A stretch of DNA of 54,880 nucleotides from Pantoea sp. 1.19 (GCF_001922585.1 NZ_MRBS01000011.1:1-54880); one strand, 5' to 3'; counted from the stretch's first letter, positions 17,492 through 27,738 are shown. Notes: generated by a model not told the origin, from the sequence alone. Made by a program: numbers and translations.

Positions 17492-18691
17492 CTAGCCGTT
17501 TTGACGGATACGGGCCAGCAGCGCGTCGCAGTCCGCCACGTGCGGTGCGGCGAGGATTAGGGTTTTGCCGAGGCGAATAGCGTGCGCGATGCAGGCGGTG
17601 CGCATCGCCGGGTCGGTAATGTCGAGCATATCCGCCACGTGCGACATGCCAACGGTGCGGCGGATCAGTTCGGTGCCGCAGTAGCCCAGCGCATCAGTCC
17701 ACACCTTCTGCAGGAACTGCGCCGCGTAGCCGGGACAGGCCAGCGCCGCGTCGCGGGTGTGCTGTTCGGCCAGCGCGAGGAAGCGGCTGGCAAAGGTCAG
17801 CCACAGATCGCGCACGTCCTGCAGGCGCTGTTCCCGGGCCGCAGCCGCTTCGCGCGGGGCCAGCAGCCCCGGCAGCGCGCAGTAGTTGAGCAGCAGATTG
17901 CCCAACGCGGTGCCGATATCAAAACCCATCGGGCCGAAAAACCCGAACTCGGCGTCGATCGCCTTCAGACTGCCCTGTTTAACAAAAATCGAGCCGCTGT
18001 GAATATCACCGTGCAGCAGCGCTTCAGCGTGGGCAAAGAAGTGGTGCTTCAACCCGGCGACCGCCTGCTTCAGGGAGAGATCGCGTTGCAGCGCACCCAC
18101 GTCGGCCTCCAGCGCCGCCGGCCAGGCATTGCGCGGATGGTCGCAATAGGGGTCATTGAAGAACAGGTCTTCGGTGATTTCGCACAGCTCCGGGTTAAGA
18201 AAGCGCGCGACCTGCGCTTTTTTCTGATGCGGGGGCAGAACAAAATCCGAGGTGTGAAACAGCACTTGCGCCAGATACTCTCCCAGCTGCGTCGCCGCCT
18301 GCGGATGATGTACGCCCTTGACCAGCTCGCGTCGCCAAATCTGATGATCGCTGAGATCTTCCATCACCATCACCGCCAGAGCGGGATCGTAATGCAGGAT
18401 GTTAACCGTATGCTGCGGACAATGTTTGCCGTGTTCCCGCAGCGTTTCCGCTTCCAGCCTGGCGCGATCCAGCGTCAGTGGCCAGGACTCTCCGACGCAG
18501 CGTACGTAGGGCAGCGCCTGCTTAACAATGATCCGGCTTACGCCGGCGGCGTCAAAAATTTTAAACACCAGGTTTAAATTGCCATCTCCCACCTCCCGCG
18601 CGTCGACCAGCACGGACGGATCGCTGAGACCGCCGTGCTGACGGGCCCAGTCAACCGCGTCCGCCGCGGTAAAAGTCCGGTATTGCAACAT
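17492..18691 (-). CDS. mtnK: 5-methylthioribose kinase
   Basis: Methionine salvage: ATP phosphorylation of 5-methylthioribose to 5-methylthioribose 1-phosphate, substrate of MtnA. 399 residues, equal to the Klebsiella enzyme. Aminoglycoside-phosphotransferase fold: [14 protein letters not shown] (nucleotide loop), [18 protein letters not shown], catalytic loop [13 protein letters not shown] and metal loop [19 protein letters not shown] 18691 follows AAGGGG at six bases; a TTG two codons upstream is less likely. Divergent from mtnA across an intergenic region with MetJ boxes. Confidence 0.95.
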   Translation of the reverse strand: MLQYRTFTAADAVDWARQHGGLSDPSVLVDAREVGDGNLNLVFKIFDAAGVSRIIVKQALPYVRCVGESWPLTLDRARLEAETLREHGKHCPQHTVNILHYDPALAVMVMEDLSDHQIWRRELVKGVHHPQAATQLGEYLAQVLFHTSDFVLPPHQKKAQVARFLNPELCEITEDLFFNDPYCDHPRNAWPAALEADVGALQRDLSLKQAVAGLKHHFFAHAEALLHGDIHSGSIFVKQGSLKAIDAEFGFFGPMGFDIGTALGNLLLNYCALPGLLAPREAAAAREQRLQDVRDLWLTFASRFLALAEQHTRDAALACPGYAAQFLQKVWTDALGYCGTELIRRTVGMSHVADMLDITDPAMRTACIAHAIRLGKTLILAAPHVADCDALLARIRQNG

Positions 18692-18731
18692 TGCCAACCC
18701 CTTCTGTTCTTGTTATGCCCGCAGGTACAAA

Positions 18732-18747
18732 AGCCGTTCAGACGTCT
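18732..18747. promoter_or_regulatory. MetJ boxes between mtnK and mtnA
   Basis: A perfect 8-bp met box AGACGTCT (18740-18747) is preceded in phase by a weaker box AGCCGTTC (18732-18739). MetJ binds arrays of two or more such 8-mers with SAM as corepressor. The perfect box runs into TATACT (18747-18752), a minus-10-like hexamer reading toward mtnA. Methionine-dependent repression of one or both divergent genes is inferred. Confidence 0.75.
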
Positions 18748-18807
18748 ATACTTCCGCTCTGCATGTTGGCACAATACCTCGCCACAACGCAACCAGGATT
18801 TCACCCG

Positions 18808-19827
18808 ATGCAAACACTGACCACCACCAGCCTGCAGATCCGCGATAACCAGCTGTGGATCCTCGATCAGCAGGCGCTACCACAGCAAAAAATCTGGTGC
18901 CCTACCCCCGACGTCGCCACCCTGGTGGATCACATCCAAACCCTGCGGGTGCGCGGCGCTCCGCTGATCGGCCTCTCCGCCAGCCTGCTGCTGGCGCTGC
19001 TGGCGGAAGGCGGAATGCCCAAACCGGCCCTGAGCGAGGCGCTGACGGTGCTGCGCGCGGCGCGCCCCACCGCCGTCAATTTGATGAATAACCTCGATCG
19101 GATGAAGGCCGCGCTGGCGGCAGCGGATCACGTCAGTGCGCTGGTTAACGAGGCGCTGCGGCTGGTGGCGGAGGATAATGCGCTGTGCGAACGCATCGCT
19201 GACGCCGGCCTGCCGCTGGTGCCGCCCGGTAGCCGCCTGCTGACCCACTGCAATACCGGTGGCCTGGCAACCGCCGGCGTTGGCACCGCGCTCGGGGTGA
19301 TTGCGCGCGCGCATCAGCAGGGACGCATCGCGCAGGTGTGGGTGGGGGAGACCCGGCCGCTGCTGCAGGGCGGACGGCTGACCGCGTGGGAGCTGGGCGA
19401 ACTGGGCGTACCGCTGCGGCTCATTACCGACTCAATGGCCGCCAGCCTGATGGCGCGCGGTGAGGTGGATGCGGTGTGGGTGGGCGCCGACCGCATTGCC
19501 GCCAATGGCGATGTGGCCAATAAGATCGGTACCTACAGCCTGGCGGTGCTGGCGCATTATCACGGCGTGCCATTCTACGTCGCGGCGCCGCAAACCACGC
19601 TCGATCGCGCCTGTCCGGATGGCAACGCCATTCCAATTGAGCAGCGCGCCGCCAGCGAAGTTACCGGCGTGGCCGGCAGCTTTGGCCACGTGCAGTGGGC
19701 CCCTGCGAGCACCCCAGTGTATAACCCGGCGTTTGACGTCACCCCCGCCGCGCTGATCAGCGGCTGGGTGCTGGACAGCGGCGTGGTGACGCCGGCGCAG
19801 GTGCAGGCCGGCGCGTTCCGGCCATGA
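18808..19827 (+). CDS. mtnA: S-methyl-5-thioribose-1-phosphate isomerase
   Basis: Converts methylthioribose 1-phosphate to methylthioribulose 1-phosphate, substrate of MtnB. 339 residues, eIF2B-alpha-like fold. Active-site cysteine in [20 protein letters not shown] and aspartate in [20 protein letters not shown]; also [17 protein letters not shown] and [11 protein letters not shown]. The start is ATG 18808 ([20 protein letters not shown]) after AGGATTTCACCCG; the open frame extends 39 codons further upstream without family support. Confidence 0.95.
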   Translation: MQTLTTTSLQIRDNQLWILDQQALPQQKIWCPTPDVATLVDHIQTLRVRGAPLIGLSASLLLALLAEGGMPKPALSEALTVLRAARPTAVNLMNNLDRMKAALAAADHVSALVNEALRLVAEDNALCERIADAGLPLVPPGSRLLTHCNTGGLATAGVGTALGVIARAHQQGRIAQVWVGETRPLLQGGRLTAWELGELGVPLRLITDSMAASLMARGEVDAVWVGADRIAANGDVANKIGTYSLAVLAHYHGVPFYVAAPQTTLDRACPDGNAIPIEQRAASEVTGVAGSFGHVQWAPASTPVYNPAFDVTPAALISGWVLDSGVVTPAQVQAGAFRP

Positions 19828-19843
19828 CCTCACGCCAGGCGCC

Positions 19844-21367
19844 CTACAGCCGGGGATACACCCCCGGCCCAATCGGCAGTCCGGACGCATACCAGGCCAG
19901 CAGCAACACCAGCCAGACGCTAAAAAACACCAGCGGATAGGGGAAGATCAGCCGGTAGTAGGTGCCGAGCTGCGCATCGCGCTGGTAGCGCTGCAAATAG
20001 CCGAGAAACAGCGGTAAAAACGGCGACAGCGGCGACAGCGGCAGCACCGCCGAGTCGGCGATGCGGAAGATCATCTGCGCAAAGGCGGGATGAAAGCCCA
20101 GCAGCACGAACATCGGCACAAACACCGGTGCCAGAATCGACCAAATCGCCGAACCGCTGGCGATAAACATGCACAGAAACGCCGACAAAAACATCAGGCC
20201 GATAAACGCCGGCGCGCCGCTGACCCCCGCCGACTCCAACAGATCGGTCAGGCCGATGGCCATGAATTTGCCCATGTTGCTCCAGTTAAAGAACGCCACG
20301 AACTGCGACAGCGGAAATACCATGACGATAAAACCGGCCATGCTTTTCATCGGATCGACCAGCAGCGCCGGCACGTCGTCCGCGCGCCGGATCTGCCGCG
20401 TGGCGACGCCCCAGGCGATGGCGACCACAAAAAAGAACAGAATAATCAGCGGTACGATGCCTTGGATAAACGGCGACGGGATCACCGTATCGGTCAGCGG
20501 ATCGCGCAGCGGAGCCCCCGAGGGCACTACCAGCAGCGCCACCAGCGCAATAAACAGCGCCCCCGCCGCACCGGCGACCTTCAGGCCGCGCTGCTCCAGC
20601 GGCGTCAGCGGCGGCAGCGGCTCGCCGTCGCCGCCCTGCCACGCCGGCAGGCGCGGCTCCACATAGCGATCGGTCAGGATCGCGCCCGCTAGCGTCAGCA
20701 CAATCACCGAGCTGGCCATAAAGTACCAGTTGTCGATCACGCTCACGTGCAGCGTATGGCTTACCGCTTTCGCCGCCTCGCTGCTGATCCCCGACAGCAG
20801 CACATCGGTGGTCACGATAAGCAGGTTGGCGGTAAAGCCGGAAGCCACGCCGGCTATCGCCGCCAGCAGCCCGGCCACCGGATGGCGACCCACGGCGAGA
20901 AAAATCAGCGCCCCGAGCGGCGGCATCACCACCAGCGCCGCGTCCGAGGAGATGTGGCTGAAGAAGGCGATAAACAGCACCATGTAGCTGGCATAGCGGC
21001 GATTAACCCGCGAGGCCATTTTCACCATCAGCGCCTGCAGCAGCCCGACCTTCTCCGCCAGCCCGGCCCCAATCACCAGCGCCAGGATCGCTCCCAGCGG
21101 AGCAAACCCGCTGAAGTTCTTGATGATATTAGGCAGCATCCACTGCAGCCCGGCCACGCTGAGCAAATTGTTAACCGTGACCAACTCACCGCTGGCGGGA
21201 TTTTTTACCGCCAGCCCCAGGCCGCTGATGATTGCCGTGGCCACCATTAGCGCGACGATCAGATACACAAACAGTAAAAACGGATTGGGGATGGTATTTC
21301 CCACCCGCTCGATCCAGCTGAACACTTTGCCCGGCGGGGTGGCCCGCGGCGTTGCGGCGTCACTCAT
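19844..21367 (-). CDS. abgT: p-aminobenzoyl-glutamate transporter, AbgT family
   Basis: 507 residues, inner-membrane symporter family importing p-aminobenzoyl-glutamate (a folate breakdown product), some members exporting sulfonamides. Many hydrophobic spans from residue 25 to the C-terminus. Family marks: WIERVGNTIPNPFLLFVYL, FSHISSDAALVVMPPLGALI, SGFTANLLIVTTDVLLSGIS, SGSAIWSILAPVFVPM and DSAVLPLSPLSPFLPLFLGY. Last gene of the abgA-abgB-abgT run. The importer looks intact while abgB beside it does not. Confidence 0.93.
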   Translation of the reverse strand: MSDAATPRATPPGKVFSWIERVGNTIPNPFLLFVYLIVALMVATAIISGLGLAVKNPASGELVTVNNLLSVAGLQWMLPNIIKNFSGFAPLGAILALVIGAGLAEKVGLLQALMVKMASRVNRRYASYMVLFIAFFSHISSDAALVVMPPLGALIFLAVGRHPVAGLLAAIAGVASGFTANLLIVTTDVLLSGISSEAAKAVSHTLHVSVIDNWYFMASSVIVLTLAGAILTDRYVEPRLPAWQGGDGEPLPPLTPLEQRGLKVAGAAGALFIALVALLVVPSGAPLRDPLTDTVIPSPFIQGIVPLIILFFFVVAIAWGVATRQIRRADDVPALLVDPMKSMAGFIVMVFPLSQFVAFFNWSNMGKFMAIGLTDLLESAGVSGAPAFIGLMFLSAFLCMFIASGSAIWSILAPVFVPMFVLLGFHPAFAQMIFRIADSAVLPLSPLSPFLPLFLGYLQRYQRDAQLGTYYRLIFPYPLVFFSVWLVLLLAWYASGLPIGPGVYPRL

Positions 21368-21396
21368 GGGGATTCTCCTCGTGGATAGCGGTGATA

Positions 21397-21849
21397 TCAG
21401 GGCGCGAGCGGCGACGGCATCACCGCGGCCGGGATCGGGTTCTCATAGGGATGTTGCTGACGCCAGACCTCAAACTCCGCGCGGCAGGCCGCCAGCCGCG
21501 CCGCCGCGGTCAGCGCCATCACGCCGGCGGCCAGCATCTACCCTTTATGCGCCAGCGGTTCCGCACCCCCGGCCTGCTGGCTCATGCCGGCCAGCGTGTC
21601 AAACTCTCCCAGGATAGCGAGGATCGGGCTACCGCTGCCGACGCTGGCGATAAACGCCGTTGCCATTCCGCCCACGCCGCGCGTCACGGCAAAACCGGCC
21701 TGTTCCAGCGTATCCGCCAGCCGCGCAGATGAGCGGGTTTCGCAAAAGCGCGTCTCCGGCGTGGCCCAGATGGCGTCACTGAGGGCGCTGAAGCGCGCCT
21801 GATGCTGCTGTAAAAAGGCCGGAATCAGCGTTTCGGGGGCGAAGTTCAT
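21397..21849 (-). pseudogene. abgB: Remnant of p-aminobenzoyl-glutamate hydrolase subunit B (in-frame internal deletion plus stop)
   Basis: AbgB is normally about 480 residues. Here about 99 N-terminal residues are kept (up to AILGEFDTLAGMSQQAGGAE) and joined directly to what looks like the C-terminal tail: AHKG, a TAG stop, then MLAAGVMALTAAARLAAC ending PIPAAVMPSPLAP before TGA at 21397-21399. The two pieces are in the same frame, so about 330 codons with the metal sites and dimerisation domain were lost in one step, and a stop marks the join. ATG 21849 overlaps the abgA stop (ATGA), as in an intact operon. No functional hydrolase B can be made. Confidence 0.85.
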
Positions 21850-23162
21850 GCGCCCTCCGGAGCAAAATCACCGGCGCGATGCGCCAGCAGGGTGAGGGTC
21901 TCGACCGCGGTCGCCATGACCCGCTCGTCAAAATCAAACCGTGGGTGATGGTGACCGGCCGCCAGCCCGCAGCCAAAAATCAGGTAGGTGGCACGGCCGC
22001 CGCGCTGCATCACCCGCGCCATAAAGCAGGTGGCATCTTCCGATCCCGCGCCGCGTGCGCTGTCGGCCACGACCGAGACGTTCGCCTCCACCTCACCGGC
22101 CAGTCCGGCAATAAACGCCACCCAGTCGGACGACGGCTGGCTACACTCGGCGGCGCCCATCTCCCGTATTTCGTGCCGGACGCCATACATCGCGGCGGCG
22201 GCGGCAATAACCGCGCGCGCGCGCGTCCCCAGCGCCTGATTAATGGCGTTGCTGGCGCCGCGGGTTTCCAGCTTCAGGGTGGCGCGATCGGCGACCACGT
22301 TGCGCCCGCTGCCGGCCTGCAGGACGCCAACGTTAACGCGCGCGCTGCCAGCGCCGTGCTGCGGCAGAGTATGCAGCGCCAGCGCCGCCTGCGCCGCCGC
22401 CAGCAGCGCATTGCGTCCCTCTTCCGGCCGCGCGCCGGCGTGCGCCGCCACGCCGTGAAACGTCACATCCAATTTCTCCGTTGCCAGAAAATGGCTGGCA
22501 CCGCACACCAGTTCACCGGCCGGCACGCCGGTACCAATATGCAGGGCAACAAACAGATCGACGTCATCCACCACTCCCGCGGCGACCATTGCCTTCGCCC
22601 CGCGCGTGCCCTCCTCTGCCGGTTGAAAAATCAGCTTGATGGTACCGGTCAGCTGCGTCTCGGCGGCTTTCAGCAGCGTGGCCAGTCCAAGCCCTATTGC
22701 GGTATGTCCATCGTGGGCGCAGGCGTGCATCGCCTCCGGGTTACAGGAGGCAAATCCCTCTCGCCAGGGGCGGTGATCGTCGCTTTGCTGCTCGCAGAGA
22801 TCCAGCGCGTCCATATCGACGCGAAACGCCAGCACCGGCCCCGGGCGGCCGGTGTCCAGCGTGGCCACCACGCCGCAAAAGCCGTCGCTGAAGTGGGGTA
22901 ACCAGTCAGCCAGCGCCCCCTGTTCACGGGCCCGCGTCTCCTGTGCCGCCCGCGCGGCGGCATCCGGCAACCCCATCCGCGCGTAGGCATCGATTACCGC
23001 GCGGCCCAGCGCCAGCTGATAACCTAAACGATGCAAATAATCGGCAACGAGGGTAGCCGTGCGATATTCCTGCCAACCCGGTTCGGCATAAAAATGGAAA
23101 TCTCGTCGCCAGCTTTGTAGCTGAGGAAATAAAGCCTCGACGCGTGAAGAGAGGGTTTTCAT
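21846..23162 (-). CDS. abgA: p-aminobenzoyl-glutamate hydrolase subunit A
   Basis: 438 residues (E. coli 436), M20D metallopeptidase family. In E. coli AbgA and AbgB form the heterodimer that cleaves p-aminobenzoyl-glutamate to p-aminobenzoate and glutamate. Marks: WRRDFHFYAEPGWQEYRTA, AFRVDMDALDL, metal motif MHACAHDGHTAIGL, LIFQPAEEGTRGA, and C-terminal AAGHHHPRFDFDE. ATG 23162 follows AGGAGAATTCCCT; a longer frame to 23204 lacks family support. Its partner abgB is wrecked, so activity of the intact subunit alone is doubtful unless another M20 subunit substitutes. Confidence 0.92.
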   Translation of the reverse strand: MKTLSSRVEALFPQLQSWRRDFHFYAEPGWQEYRTATLVADYLHRLGYQLALGRAVIDAYARMGLPDAAARAAQETRAREQGALADWLPHFSDGFCGVVATLDTGRPGPVLAFRVDMDALDLCEQQSDDHRPWREGFASCNPEAMHACAHDGHTAIGLGLATLLKAAETQLTGTIKLIFQPAEEGTRGAKAMVAAGVVDDVDLFVALHIGTGVPAGELVCGASHFLATEKLDVTFHGVAAHAGARPEEGRNALLAAAQAALALHTLPQHGAGSARVNVGVLQAGSGRNVVADRATLKLETRGASNAINQALGTRARAVIAAAAAMYGVRHEIREMGAAECSQPSSDWVAFIAGLAGEVEANVSVVADSARGAGSEDATCFMARVMQRGGRATYLIFGCGLAAGHHHPRFDFDERVMATAVETLTLLAHRAGDFAPEGA

Positions 23163-23443
23163 AGGGAATTCTCCTGACTCGGTTTGGTCATCTGCGTCAG
23201 CCATCGCCGCACAGCGTGATAGAAATCACAAATAGTTAGCTTTTATGACCCTGCTCACAGCCATAATTAAAAAATATTGCCTGCGGTGAAAAATAATAAT
23301 CCTCCGCAGCGGCAACGGGCTGAATGAATACGTCCTGTGCGAGAGCCGCTACATTATCTTCTGCCGACGCTACACGCTGTCTTTTATTTGCATAAGATGC
23401 CAATATCTTTTTTACGATAAACAGCAGTTATCAACGAGGTCTT

Positions 23444-24355
23444 ATGCCAGGCAGCATTAAACTGCATCAGCTGCGCGCATTTACCGCCGTCAGCCAGCAC
23501 GGGAGCATTCGCGCCGCCAGCCGCCTGTCGGGGCTGTCGCAGCCGGCGCTGACCAAAGCGATTCAGGAACTGGAGTCAGTGCTGGGCGCCCGGCTGTTTT
23601 TACGCCGACAGCAGGGCGTAGAGCTGACCGATATTGGCCAGCATTTTCATCGTCACGCCAGCCTGGTGTTGGAAGAACTGCGGGTGGCACAGGAAGAGAT
23701 CCAGCAGCGGCTGGGGCTGGCGGGTGGCCAGGTGAATATTGGCGTCGGCGGCAGTATTGCCCGCACCATCATGCCAAACGTTATCACGCGCTTTCACCAG
23801 ACCTATCCCAATGTGCGGGTGCGAATTGTTGAGGGCCAGCTGGTATCGATGATCCCCGAACTGCGGCAGGGCGCGCTGGATTTCACTCTCAACACCCATG
23901 ACCGCACCGATTACGATCGGGAGCTGACCTTTGAGCCGCTGATGCAGCGCGAATACTGCGTGGTGGTGCGGCAGGGCCACCCCTGCCAGGGCGCGCGCGC
24001 GCTGCGCGAGCTGCTGCACTGCGACTGGACCATGCCGACGCCGAAAGGCAACTATTATCGCCTGCTGGGTGACCGCTTCGCCCAGCAGGGGATTCGGCCA
24101 ACCATTGTGGTGACCTGCGAAACCTTTATGGCCTGTACCAGCCTGATTGCGCAGAGTGATTTTGTCAGTATTTTATCGCGCGATGTGATCAGCGATCCGG
24201 TGATGGGCCGCAACCTGGTGGCGCTGGAGATGGATGAACCGCTACCCAAGGCCACTTTTTATCTGATTCAGCGCCGCGACACCGCGCTGACGCCGATGGG
24301 CGCGTACCTGGCGCAGCTGTTTCGTCAGCACTGTCGGGACAGCATCGCCTCCTGA
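23444..24355 (+). CDS. abgR: LysR-family regulator AbgR
   Basis: 303 residues. Winged HTH at residues about 5-65 (LHQLRAFTAVSQHGSIRAAS, LSGLSQPALTKAIQELES), then a substrate-binding domain from about 95 (GGQVNIGVGGSIARTIMPNV). It is divergent from abgA with a 281-base gap, the standard place for a LysR activator that controls its neighbour operon. Its ligand is presumably p-aminobenzoyl-glutamate or a breakdown product. With abgB broken, the regulator may be a leftover. Confidence 0.88.
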   Translation: MPGSIKLHQLRAFTAVSQHGSIRAASRLSGLSQPALTKAIQELESVLGARLFLRRQQGVELTDIGQHFHRHASLVLEELRVAQEEIQQRLGLAGGQVNIGVGGSIARTIMPNVITRFHQTYPNVRVRIVEGQLVSMIPELRQGALDFTLNTHDRTDYDRELTFEPLMQREYCVVVRQGHPCQGARALRELLHCDWTMPTPKGNYYRLLGDRFAQQGIRPTIVVTCETFMACTSLIAQSDFVSILSRDVISDPVMGRNLVALEMDEPLPKATFYLIQRRDTALTPMGAYLAQLFRQHCRDSIAS

Positions 24356-24501
24356 CCGCAAGGCACACCTCCGTCGGCGCGGCCGGTTTTCGCGGCCAGC
24401 CGTGCGCCACGTCCGATTTTTCTCCTGACCGGGCGTTCATGCGTAGCGCACGTTGAATCGTAGGATGGTCTCTCAGGCATAACACTGAGAGGCAGGAAAC
24501 C

Positions 24502-25830
24502 ATGAAACACGCGCTTGTTACACTTTTATTGCTCACTTTTGCCGTCCCTTCGCTGGCAACGCGCCCGTCGCAGGACAACGCTACCTTCGCCGATGACGGG
24601 ATTGGGATGACCCGGGTCGCCCCGGCCATGGAGGACAAGGGAACCGGCCAGCGAATGCTGAGCCCTAACTATAGCTACATTCGCTGCGCTTACCGGTTAA
24701 AAACAACGCAGGCGGCCGGCACCGATCCGGCCTCAGACTGGATTTGGGCCGTGCATACCGAAACGCCCAGCGCCTGGGCTATCGTAAAGGGGCACTGGGC
24801 CGGCTCGCTGCCCATCACGAATATGTTTTATACCCAGGTCAATTATCAGCGCCTGCAAGAAATATGTCAGTTTAGCCTTCAGCAAAAGCATATTCAGGCC
24901 ACTGATGTGATCCCCTATGCCGGGAATGGCTCCCAGTCCTGGTATTACACCTTCTGGAATGAAAATCCCAAGCCGCCGACGGTTAAACTGGGGAAATCGG
25001 TGTTTGACCGTATGATCGTCTTCGGTGACAGCCTCTCCGATACGATTAATCTGTATAACGCCACGTTCGGCGCGATGCCACAAAACAAGAGCTGGTATCT
25101 GGGTCACTTCAGCAACGGGCCGGTCTGGCATGAGTATATCGCTAATAACCTGAGCCACATTCCCAGCTATATCTGGGCCTCGGCGAATTCAGAGAGCGGT
25201 GATAAGTCGTTTTTTCCGTCTCTGGTGAGCCAGGTAGATAATTTTTTCAGCTATCGAGCCTATGCCAACCATTACAATATCGATAACAGCTTATTTTTTG
25301 TCTTCGTTGGCGGTAACGATTTTGTCACCGGCGGAAAAAGCCCGGAACAGGTGTTGGAAAATTATCAACAGGCGCTGATTCGCCTGGCGGACGGCGGTGC
25401 CAAAACGGTGGCGATTTTCCGACTGCCTGATTTTTCCATCGTGCCGGCGGTGGCAAACAGGACGACGCAGGAGAAAAGTCAGCTTGCTGACCGATCGGTT
25501 CGTTTTAATCTGCTGCTGGACCGGCTACTGGAGGATCTGCGTCAACGCTATCCCGCCAGCACTTTCCTGACGCTGCATACCGATCGCATCCTCGATGAGG
25601 TACTGCACGACAGCGCCCGCTTCGGCTTAACAGATGTCCAGAACGCCTGCCTCAACGTCGGCAACAGCAGTCTGCCGTACATCGCACCGCAAACGCCATC
25701 GCCGGCCTGCGTCCGGGATAATGCGCGCTTTATGTTCTGGGATAAGATGCATCCCACGACCGCCACGCACCGCATCCTGGGGGATGCGGTCTGGCAGGAG
25801 CTGGGTGAGTTGCTCAGCGACAGTCACTGA
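24502..25830 (+). CDS. Secreted GDSL-family lipase/phospholipase (thermolabile-hemolysin-like)
   Basis: 442 residues. Sec signal peptide (MKHALVTLLLLTFAVPSLA, cut after residue 19) leads to a periplasmic or secreted product. An N-terminal domain of about 140 residues precedes an SGNH hydrolase domain with block I FGDSLSD (nucleophile Ser177), block III GGND (Asn272) and block V DKMHPT near residue 415 (catalytic Asp and His). Domain order and length resemble GDSL phospholipases/acyltransferases of the Vibrio lecithin-dependent hemolysin type. Substrate and export route are inference. It lies alone between abgR and the convergent mtnD, with a hairpin after it. Confidence 0.82.
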   Translation: MKHALVTLLLLTFAVPSLATRPSQDNATFADDGIGMTRVAPAMEDKGTGQRMLSPNYSYIRCAYRLKTTQAAGTDPASDWIWAVHTETPSAWAIVKGHWAGSLPITNMFYTQVNYQRLQEICQFSLQQKHIQATDVIPYAGNGSQSWYYTFWNENPKPPTVKLGKSVFDRMIVFGDSLSDTINLYNATFGAMPQNKSWYLGHFSNGPVWHEYIANNLSHIPSYIWASANSESGDKSFFPSLVSQVDNFFSYRAYANHYNIDNSLFFVFVGGNDFVTGGKSPEQVLENYQQALIRLADGGAKTVAIFRLPDFSIVPAVANRTTQEKSQLADRSVRFNLLLDRLLEDLRQRYPASTFLTLHTDRILDEVLHDSARFGLTDVQNACLNVGNSSLPYIAPQTPSPACVRDNARFMFWDKMHPTTATHRILGDAVWQELGELLSDSH

Positions 25831-25834
25831 TCCT

Positions 25835-25859
25835 CCCCCCTCCCGGCAGCGGGAGGGGG
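25835..25859. terminator. Hairpin between convergent lipase gene and mtnD
   Basis: CCCCCTCCC pairs with GGGAGGGGG around loop GGCAGC, six bases after the lipase stop. There is no T tract on either strand, so termination here would be weak; it may protect 3-prime ends of both transcripts. Confidence 0.45.
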
Positions 25860-25866
25860 CTGCCGA

Positions 25867-26409
25867 TCACGGCAGGCGCGGATAGGCATCGGCGATGCTA
25901 TCGCCGGTGAAGCGGGCCACCCACCCTTCCGGATTATCAAAGATGCGAATCGCGGTAAAGTGCGGCTGCGATCCCATATCAAACCAGTGCGGGGTGCCGG
26001 CCGGTACGGAGATCAGATCATTTTTTTCACACAGGATCTGCCAGACGTGGCCGTCAAGGTGCAGGCAGAATAGCCCGGCCCCTTCCACAAAGAAACGCAC
26101 CTCATCTTCACCGTGGGTATGTTCAGATAAAAATTTGCTGCGTAGCGCGGTCTTTTGCGGATGATCGGCGCGCATGCTGATCACGTCCCAGCTCTGATAA
26201 CCCTGCTCCGCCACCAGGCGGTCGATGGCGTGCTGATAGGCGCGCAGCACCGCCTCCGGCTGCGGATCCTCTCCCAGATCGCGGTCGGCCTGCCAGCGCT
26301 CGAAGCGCACGCCTTTGGCGTTCAGCTGCGCCCGGATGGCCTCTGGATCGGTGGCGTGAAACGTCGGGACGGTGGCATCCGTATCGGAAAAAATGGTCAG
26401 TGCACTCAT
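25867..26409 (-). CDS. mtnD: Acireductone dioxygenase
   Basis: Methionine salvage: opens 1,2-dihydroxy-3-keto-5-methylthiopentene with O2, to 2-keto-4-methylthiobutyrate (Fe form) or to methylthiopropionate, formate and CO (Ni form). 180 residues, cupin fold. Metal ligands are visible: His97, His99 and Glu103 in [15 protein letters not shown] and His141 in [11 protein letters not shown]. Start overlaps the mtnC stop by four bases. Last gene of mtnBCD. Confidence 0.96.
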   Translation of the reverse strand: MSALTIFSDTDATVPTFHATDPEAIRAQLNAKGVRFERWQADRDLGEDPQPEAVLRAYQHAIDRLVAEQGYQSWDVISMRADHPQKTALRSKFLSEHTHGEDEVRFFVEGAGLFCLHLDGHVWQILCEKNDLISVPAGTPHWFDMGSQPHFTAIRIFDNPEGWVARFTGDSIADAYPRLP

Positions 26410-27095
26410 GGGGTGACGTCCTCCGGTTGTATCTGATCGAACCCGCTGACCTGGCGATGCGTACTGCGCGCGTCCGCCTCGCCGCGAATCAGCTGGAGTG
26501 TGTGCCAGCCGGCTTCCCGCGCTGCGTCCAGCTCCTGATGAATATCCGATAAAAACAGTAGCGAGGCCGGCGACAGCGCCAGCCGGTCGGCAATGGTGCG
26601 GTAGGCGCTCACCTCGCGCTTGGCGCCGACGTGGGTATCAAAATAGCCGGTGAACAGCGGCGTAATATCCCCTGCGTCGCTGTAGCCAAACAGCAGCTTC
26701 TGCGCCGCCACCGAACCGGATGAGTAGACGTAGAGATCGATTCCCTGCCCGCGCCACGCCTGCAGTGCCGGCAGCACGTCGGCATAGAGGTGACCGGTAA
26801 ACTGGCCGCTCAGGTAGCCATCGCGCCAGATCATCCCCTGCAGGGCCTTGAGCGCGGTCGATTTGCGATCTTCATCCATAAATTGCCTGAGGGCAGCGAT
26901 CAGCCGCTGGCTGTCGGCCTGCGGCTCGCCCAGTTCGGCGCGCAGATCGTCCAGTGCCTGACGCACGGCCGGCTCGGCGTGCTGCTGCTGAATAAAATCG
27001 GCAAGGTGCTCACGGGCGAAGGGGAACAGCACGTCGTGCACAAAGCGAATATCGCTGGTGGTTCCTTCAATATCGGTCACGATAGCGCGTATCAT
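26406..27095 (-). CDS. mtnC: Enolase-phosphatase E1
   Basis: Bifunctional HAD enzyme: enolises then dephosphorylates 2,3-diketo-5-methylthiopentyl 1-phosphate to the acireductone used by MtnD. 229 residues. Marks: [20 protein letters not shown] (HAD motif I, Asp8 and Glu10), [15 protein letters not shown] (motif II Ser), [15 protein letters not shown] (motif III Lys) and [17 protein letters not shown] (motif IV). Stop/start overlaps of four bases with both neighbours show tight translational coupling. Confidence 0.96.
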   Translation of the reverse strand: MIRAIVTDIEGTTSDIRFVHDVLFPFAREHLADFIQQQHAEPAVRQALDDLRAELGEPQADSQRLIAALRQFMDEDRKSTALKALQGMIWRDGYLSGQFTGHLYADVLPALQAWRGQGIDLYVYSSGSVAAQKLLFGYSDAGDITPLFTGYFDTHVGAKREVSAYRTIADRLALSPASLLFLSDIHQELDAAREAGWHTLQLIRGEADARSTHRQVSGFDQIQPEDVTP

Positions 27096-27700
27096 TGGCC
27101 CTCCAGCAGGCGCAGTTGTACTTCACACTGAAACAAAAACTCCAGCCCTTCCAGATGGCGGCGGGCTTCCTGTACGTCGCGGCCCCAGCAGGTGAGGCCG
27201 TGGCCGCGCAGCAGAAAACCGTAGCGTAGCGGTTCGCTGTCGGCGCGCCGGGCGATACGCGCGGCCAGCGCGTCAATATCCTGGTCGTTATCAAACAGCG
27301 GGATTGCCACTGGATCAAGATGGCTTTGCTGACCGCTGAGGCTTTTTTGCATCTCATAGCCCTGCAGCACCAGCGCTTCGTCGCGACAGAGGCGCGACAG
27401 TACGGTGGCGTTCACCGAATGGGTATGCAAAATCGCCCCTACCTCAGGATAGCGACGGTAGATGAGGGTATGCAAACCGGTTTCGGCCGACGGTCGCCGC
27501 CCGCCGGTGACGCGGTTGTCTGCCAGGCGGACTTCGACAAAATCATCGATCGTCAGCGTCCCTTTATCGAGACCGGAGGCGGTCAGCAGACAGCTTTCCG
27601 CATCCTGCCGCAGCGACATGTTGCCGCCGGTTGCCGGCGCCCAGCCTTTGGCCCCAATCCAGTGGCAGGCCGCCACCAGCTGTTCACGTTGTGCGCTCAT
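27092..27700 (-). CDS. mtnB: Methylthioribulose-1-phosphate dehydratase
   Basis: Zinc-dependent class II aldolase-fold enzyme that dehydrates methylthioribulose 1-phosphate to the diketone substrate of MtnC. 202 residues. Marks: [37 protein letters not shown], zinc histidines in [15 protein letters not shown], and [20 protein letters not shown]. First gene of mtnBCD, divergent from mtnE, with MetJ boxes about 40 bases upstream. Confidence 0.95.
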   Translation of the reverse strand: MSAQREQLVAACHWIGAKGWAPATGGNMSLRQDAESCLLTASGLDKGTLTIDDFVEVRLADNRVTGGRRPSAETGLHTLIYRRYPEVGAILHTHSVNATVLSRLCRDEALVLQGYEMQKSLSGQQSHLDPVAIPLFDNDQDIDALAARIARRADSEPLRYGFLLRGHGLTCWGRDVQEARRHLEGLEFLFQCEVQLRLLEGQ

Positions 27701-27738
27701 CTTGCCCCTTGCGATAAGGTTATGCGGAATACGGATAT

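Noticed and set aside
18691..18807. A SAM riboswitch before mtnA
   Set aside because: The leader is short and shows no paired helices or K-turn; the met boxes explain regulation.
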